Shown here in pieces: positions 61,476 to 64,000 of a stretch of 64,000 bases of DNA. The notes beneath the pieces were generated by a model. The model had not been told where the DNA came from. It ran no database searches and saw nothing but the letters and a program-made list of their open reading frames with translations. Every line of letters starts with the position of its first letter. Position 1 is the stretch's first letter. Both the position numbers and the translations under genes were made by a program. The stretch is from Hyphomicrobiales bacterium (GTDB lineage: Bacteria; Pseudomonadota; Alphaproteobacteria; Rhizobiales; Rhizobiaceae), in the NCBI GenBank assembly GCA_900472485.1, contig UCII01000006.1, forward strand, positions 124,001 through 188,000. Direction: 5' to 3'.

Positions 61476-62183
61476 ATGCGGTATGCCATTTGCTTCACAC
61501 CGTCTGCGAGTGATCCGCTGACGCTTGTGGCGGCGAACTGGCTCGGCCGCAATATCTATTCCGGCGAGATGGTCGATCCGCCCGCAGTCCGTGGGCTTGG
61601 TATCCATGAGATCGCTTTCTACACCGCAGTCCCACGCCGCTATGGCTTCATGGGAATTTTAAAGGCGCCATTCCGGTTGGCCGAGGATATGTCCGAGGCA
61701 GGGCTGCTGCGCGATCTGATGCGGTTCTCCGGCACGGTGGCGCCGTTCGAAATTCCAAGGCTCGAGGTCGCGCGGCTCGGCGGCGCGTTGGGCCTCGTTC
61801 CCTCCGCTCCAAGCCAGCAGATGCATTTCCTGGCGGCATCGCTGGTGCAGACCTTCGATCAATACAGGGCTCCCTTGAGCGAAGCCGAAATAGAGCGCAT
61901 CGATCCGGATGGCCTGTCGGCGACGCAATTTGCCAATCTGCATCGCTGGGGGCATCCGCATGTCATGGACGAGTTCCGCTTCCAGATGATGCTGACGGGC
62001 ACGGTAAGCCCGGCCGACATGACGCGCATCGAGCGTGCGCTGCGCGATTTCTTCGAGCCTGCCTTAGCTGCGCCTATTCCCGTTTCCAACATCGCGCTGA
62101 TGATGGAAGAAGGCGCTGGCGGTCCCTTCCGGGTGCACTCGCTGCATCCGATGGGAAAGGTCAGCGCCCGCAAGATCGCCTAG
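61476..62183 (+). CDS. DUF1045 family protein with both HxT motifs altered
   Basis: 235 residues (GGAGGAATTTT before the ATG). DUF1045 proteins look like 2H phosphoesterases with two H-x-T motifs, normally in YGFHATLK and FRFHMTLT. Here the sites read YGFMGILK (Met59-Gly-Ile61) and FRFQMMLT (Gln170-Met-Met172), so all four catalytic positions are replaced while the scaffold (YTAVPRRYGF, WGHPHVMDEFRF) is kept. It therefore probably lacks phosphodiesterase activity and could be a binding or regulatory protein. It lies 117 bases before puuE, suggesting a link to purine breakdown. Confidence 0.82.
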   Translation: MRYAICFTPSASDPLTLVAANWLGRNIYSGEMVDPPAVRGLGIHEIAFYTAVPRRYGFMGILKAPFRLAEDMSEAGLLRDLMRFSGTVAPFEIPRLEVARLGGALGLVPSAPSQQMHFLAASLVQTFDQYRAPLSEAEIERIDPDGLSATQFANLHRWGHPHVMDEFRFQMMLTGTVSPADMTRIERALRDFFEPALAAPIPVSNIALMMEEGAGGPFRVHSLHPMGKVSARKIA

Positions 62184-62300
62184 ATTAGCGGATGGCGTTC
62201 ACGCCAATACCCCGCTTTGAAGCGAAAGTGATTTTCCCACTTTCCGTCTCGACTTTCGCGGCGTGGATGCTACCGTTCCGCGATCAGAGAAGGTGCTTCA

Positions 62301-63224
62301 ATGTCGGAAATCTATCCCCGTAATCTCGTCGGCTACGGCCGCAACACGCCCGATCCGAAATGGCCTGGCGATGCCCGCATCGCCGTGCAGTTCGTGATCA
62401 ACTATGAAGAGGGCGGAGAAAGCTGCATTCTCGACGGTGATCCGGGGTCGGAAAACCTGCTTTCGGAGATCGTTGGCGCGGCCTCCTGGCCGAACCAGCG
62501 CAATCTCAATATGGAATCGATCTACGAATATGGTTCGCGCGCCGGCTTCTGGCGGCTGTGGCGCATGTTCACCGAACTCAAGGTTCAGGCGACGGTCTAT
62601 GGCGTGACGCTGGCCATGGCCCGCAATCCGGAAGCGGTTGCCGCCATGAAGGAAGCGGGCTGGGAAATCGCCAGCCACGGCTATCGCTGGCTGGAATACA
62701 AGGATTTCTCCGAGGATCTGGAGCGTAAGCACATTCTCGAGGCCGTTCGGCTGCATACCGAACTCACCGGTGAACGGCCCTACGGCATGTACCAGGGCAA
62801 ACCTTCCGACAATACGCTACGGCTCGTTATGGAGGAGGGCGGTTTCCTCTATTCCTCCGATTCCTATGCCGACGATCTGCCCTTCTGGGTCGATGGTCTC
62901 AACGGCAAGCCGTTTCTGATCATTCCCTATACGCTTGAGACCAACGACATGCGCTTTGCGACGCCCCAGGGTTTCAATTCCGGCGACCAGTTCTTCACCT
63001 ATCTGAAGGACGCCTTCGACACGCTGTACGAAGAGGGTAAGCATGGTAGCCCGAAGATGATGTCCGTTGGTCTGCACTGCCGTCTCGTCGGCCGCCCCGG
63101 CCGCGCCGCCGCGCTGCGTCGGTTCATCGAATATGTGCAAAAGCACGACAAGGTCTGGATCCCCCGGCGAATCGAGATCGCCAACCATTGGTATGAAAAT
63201 CACCTTCCCGGGGGCGCTCTCTGA
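62301..63224 (+). CDS. puuE: Allantoinase PuuE
   Basis: 307 residues. A metal-independent allantoinase of the polysaccharide-deacetylase superfamily: PRNLVGYGRNTPDPKWPG at the start, YEEGGESC, then IYEYGSRAGFWRLWRMF and ASHGYRWLEY (H in the deacetylase-type motif), and SVGLHCRLVGRPGRA near the end. It hydrolyses allantoin to allantoate. It is followed by uraD with one base between stop and start. No signal peptide; cytoplasmic. Confidence 0.93.
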   Translation: MSEIYPRNLVGYGRNTPDPKWPGDARIAVQFVINYEEGGESCILDGDPGSENLLSEIVGAASWPNQRNLNMESIYEYGSRAGFWRLWRMFTELKVQATVYGVTLAMARNPEAVAAMKEAGWEIASHGYRWLEYKDFSEDLERKHILEAVRLHTELTGERPYGMYQGKPSDNTLRLVMEEGGFLYSSDSYADDLPFWVDGLNGKPFLIIPYTLETNDMRFATPQGFNSGDQFFTYLKDAFDTLYEEGKHGSPKMMSVGLHCRLVGRPGRAAALRRFIEYVQKHDKVWIPRRIEIANHWYENHLPGGAL

Positions 63225-63225
63225 T

Positions 63226-63723
63226 ATGATCTCGCGGGACGATTTTGTTGGCCGCTTCGGCGGCGTCTTCGAACATTCGCCTTTCGTTGCCGAGCGCGCC
63301 TACGATCAGGGCGCTATTGCCGAGCCGTTGACCTCCGGCGGCGTGCATACCGCGCTGGTGCGGGCCTTCCGCGCCGCTAGTGAGGCGGAACGACTTGGCG
63401 TGCTGCGGGCGCACCCCGATCTCGCGGGGCGACTGGCGATTGCCGGCCAGCTGACCGAGGATAGCCGCAGGGAGCAGGCCGGTGCCGGGCTCGACCGGCT
63501 GAGCCCCGAGGAGCACGCCCGCTTTACTGAACTCAATGCTGCCTATGTGACGAAATTCGGCTTTCCCTTCATCATCGCAGTCAAGGGGCTCGGCAAGGAC
63601 GGTATTCTCGCCGCCTTTGAGACGCGGATAAACAATAGCAGCGATGCGGAGTTCGCGACGGCCGCTGCGCAGGTCGAGAAGATCGCTTTCTTGCGTCTGC
63701 AATCCATGCTGCCTGAAGCCTGA
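63226..63723 (+). CDS. uraD: 2-oxo-4-hydroxy-4-carboxy-5-ureidoimidazoline decarboxylase
   Basis: 165 residues from the ATG at 63226, one base after the puuE stop. The OHCU decarboxylase motif RAHPDLAGRLA gives catalytic His63; EQAGAGLDRLSPEEHARF and FGFPFIIAVKGLGKDG are conserved. It converts OHCU to S-allantoin, the step before puuE. The two genes form the core of urate breakdown; urate oxidase and hydroxyisourate hydrolase are not in this window. Confidence 0.93.
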   Translation: MISRDDFVGRFGGVFEHSPFVAERAYDQGAIAEPLTSGGVHTALVRAFRAASEAERLGVLRAHPDLAGRLAIAGQLTEDSRREQAGAGLDRLSPEEHARFTELNAAYVTKFGFPFIIAVKGLGKDGILAAFETRINNSSDAEFATAAAQVEKIAFLRLQSMLPEA

Positions 63724-63940
63724 TGCGCGGCCTGTGGGCCTAATCATGTCTCCGCATGGATTTCCCATGAATGTGCGTGCTATTTTTCGGTCCGTTCATG
63801 GCTTAGTATCCGCTTGATGGAACACCAAGCCATGAGGCCGTGGAAACATTGGGCAGAGATAGAAGCGGACAGATGAGCGGCGACGCTAAAGGGCGCGTCT
63901 TCGTGGAGACAGCGGGCATCGCCGGCGAAAGGAAGTCGGC

Positions 63941-64000
63941 ATGAGCCTGGATCGGTTGATCACCTACCTTGAGCGCATTCAGCAAGCTGCATCCGAAACT
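63941..64000 (+). CDS. Partial CDS at window end, possibly HepT-like
   Basis: Only 20 codons are visible (MSLDRLITYLERIQQAASET) before the sequence ends. AAAGGA precedes the ATG. The pattern of a charged amphipathic helix, DRLxxYLERIQQAA, resembles the start of HepT/DUF86 ribonuclease-type toxins, but a partner nucleotidyltransferase gene is not present just upstream. The 217 bases before it hold no clear gene. Treat the family name as a guess. Confidence 0.3.
   Translation, partial: MSLDRLITYLERIQQAASET

Noticed and set aside
1..64000. CRISPR arrays, rRNA genes or insertion sequences
   Set aside because: No regularly spaced repeats, no rRNA sequence and no transposase-like translation were seen on either strand.

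Overview
The window is chromosomal-type DNA from a member of the Rhizobiaceae, most likely the genus Rhizobium or a close Agrobacterium/Rhizobium relative. The evidence is the ordered set gbpR, chvE, gguA, gguB, gguC, a Porin_2-type porin, a lone inositol dehydrogenase with an IolR-like operator, xylFHG with a divergent ROK regulator, and a high-GC codon bias throughout. About 65 genes are supported. There is one tRNA and no rRNA, CRISPR array or recognisable insertion sequence.

Layout. 0-10 kb: a partial sterol-desaturase-like gene, two GNAT acetyltransferases, a flavin split-barrel protein divergent from a MocR regulator, AraC and RpiR regulators, a phytanoyl-CoA dioxygenase-like protein, a phosphoglycerate-mutase-like phosphatase, a two-gene membrane operon and a luciferase-like monooxygenase. 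10-14 kb: a lipid A/envelope cassette with a phosphoethanolamine transferase, a receiver-only response regulator and a PAP2 phosphatase. 14-16.4 kb: VOC, YciI and an ECF42-type sigma factor. 16.4-22 kb: an MFS exporter with its LysR regulator, GNAT, cupin, porin and a small secreted protein. 22.4-25.2 kb: an AT-richer accessory patch (EEP nuclease, an overlapping unknown ORF, and a two-TM coiled-coil protein) beside tRNA-Arg(CCG).

25-33 kb: xylose ABC transporter and its regulator, a ClpP paralogue, an ArsR/SRPBCC pair, inositol dehydrogenase. 33-43.5 kb: two small genes, then gbpR divergent from chvE-gguAB-gguC-aldehyde dehydrogenase-sugar acid dehydratase. This reads as sugar uptake plus a non-phosphorylative (Weimberg-like) pentose route to 2-oxoglutarate. 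43.5-47.4 kb: a Phd/VapC toxin-antitoxin pair and the conserved transglutaminase/alpha-E/circularly permuted ATP-grasp triad. 47.8-54.5 kb: two EamA exporters, GNAT, a DEAD-box helicase with a long disordered tail, a small secreted protein, and a non-pyrrolysine MttB homologue divergent from a hybrid histidine kinase. 57.5-64 kb: an SDR/AraC pair, the two halves of an MnmC-like activity encoded divergently with overlapping starts, and a purine-catabolism run (a DUF1045 protein with altered active-site motifs, puuE, uraD).

The most unusual items are the DUF1045 protein that lacks both HxT motifs, the split MnmC arrangement, the receiver-only regulator in the lipid A cassette, the accessory patch beside the tRNA, and several precise inverted repeats at regulator-target boundaries. 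Start sites were set from ribosome-binding sites where visible. All functional names are by sequence recognition only.
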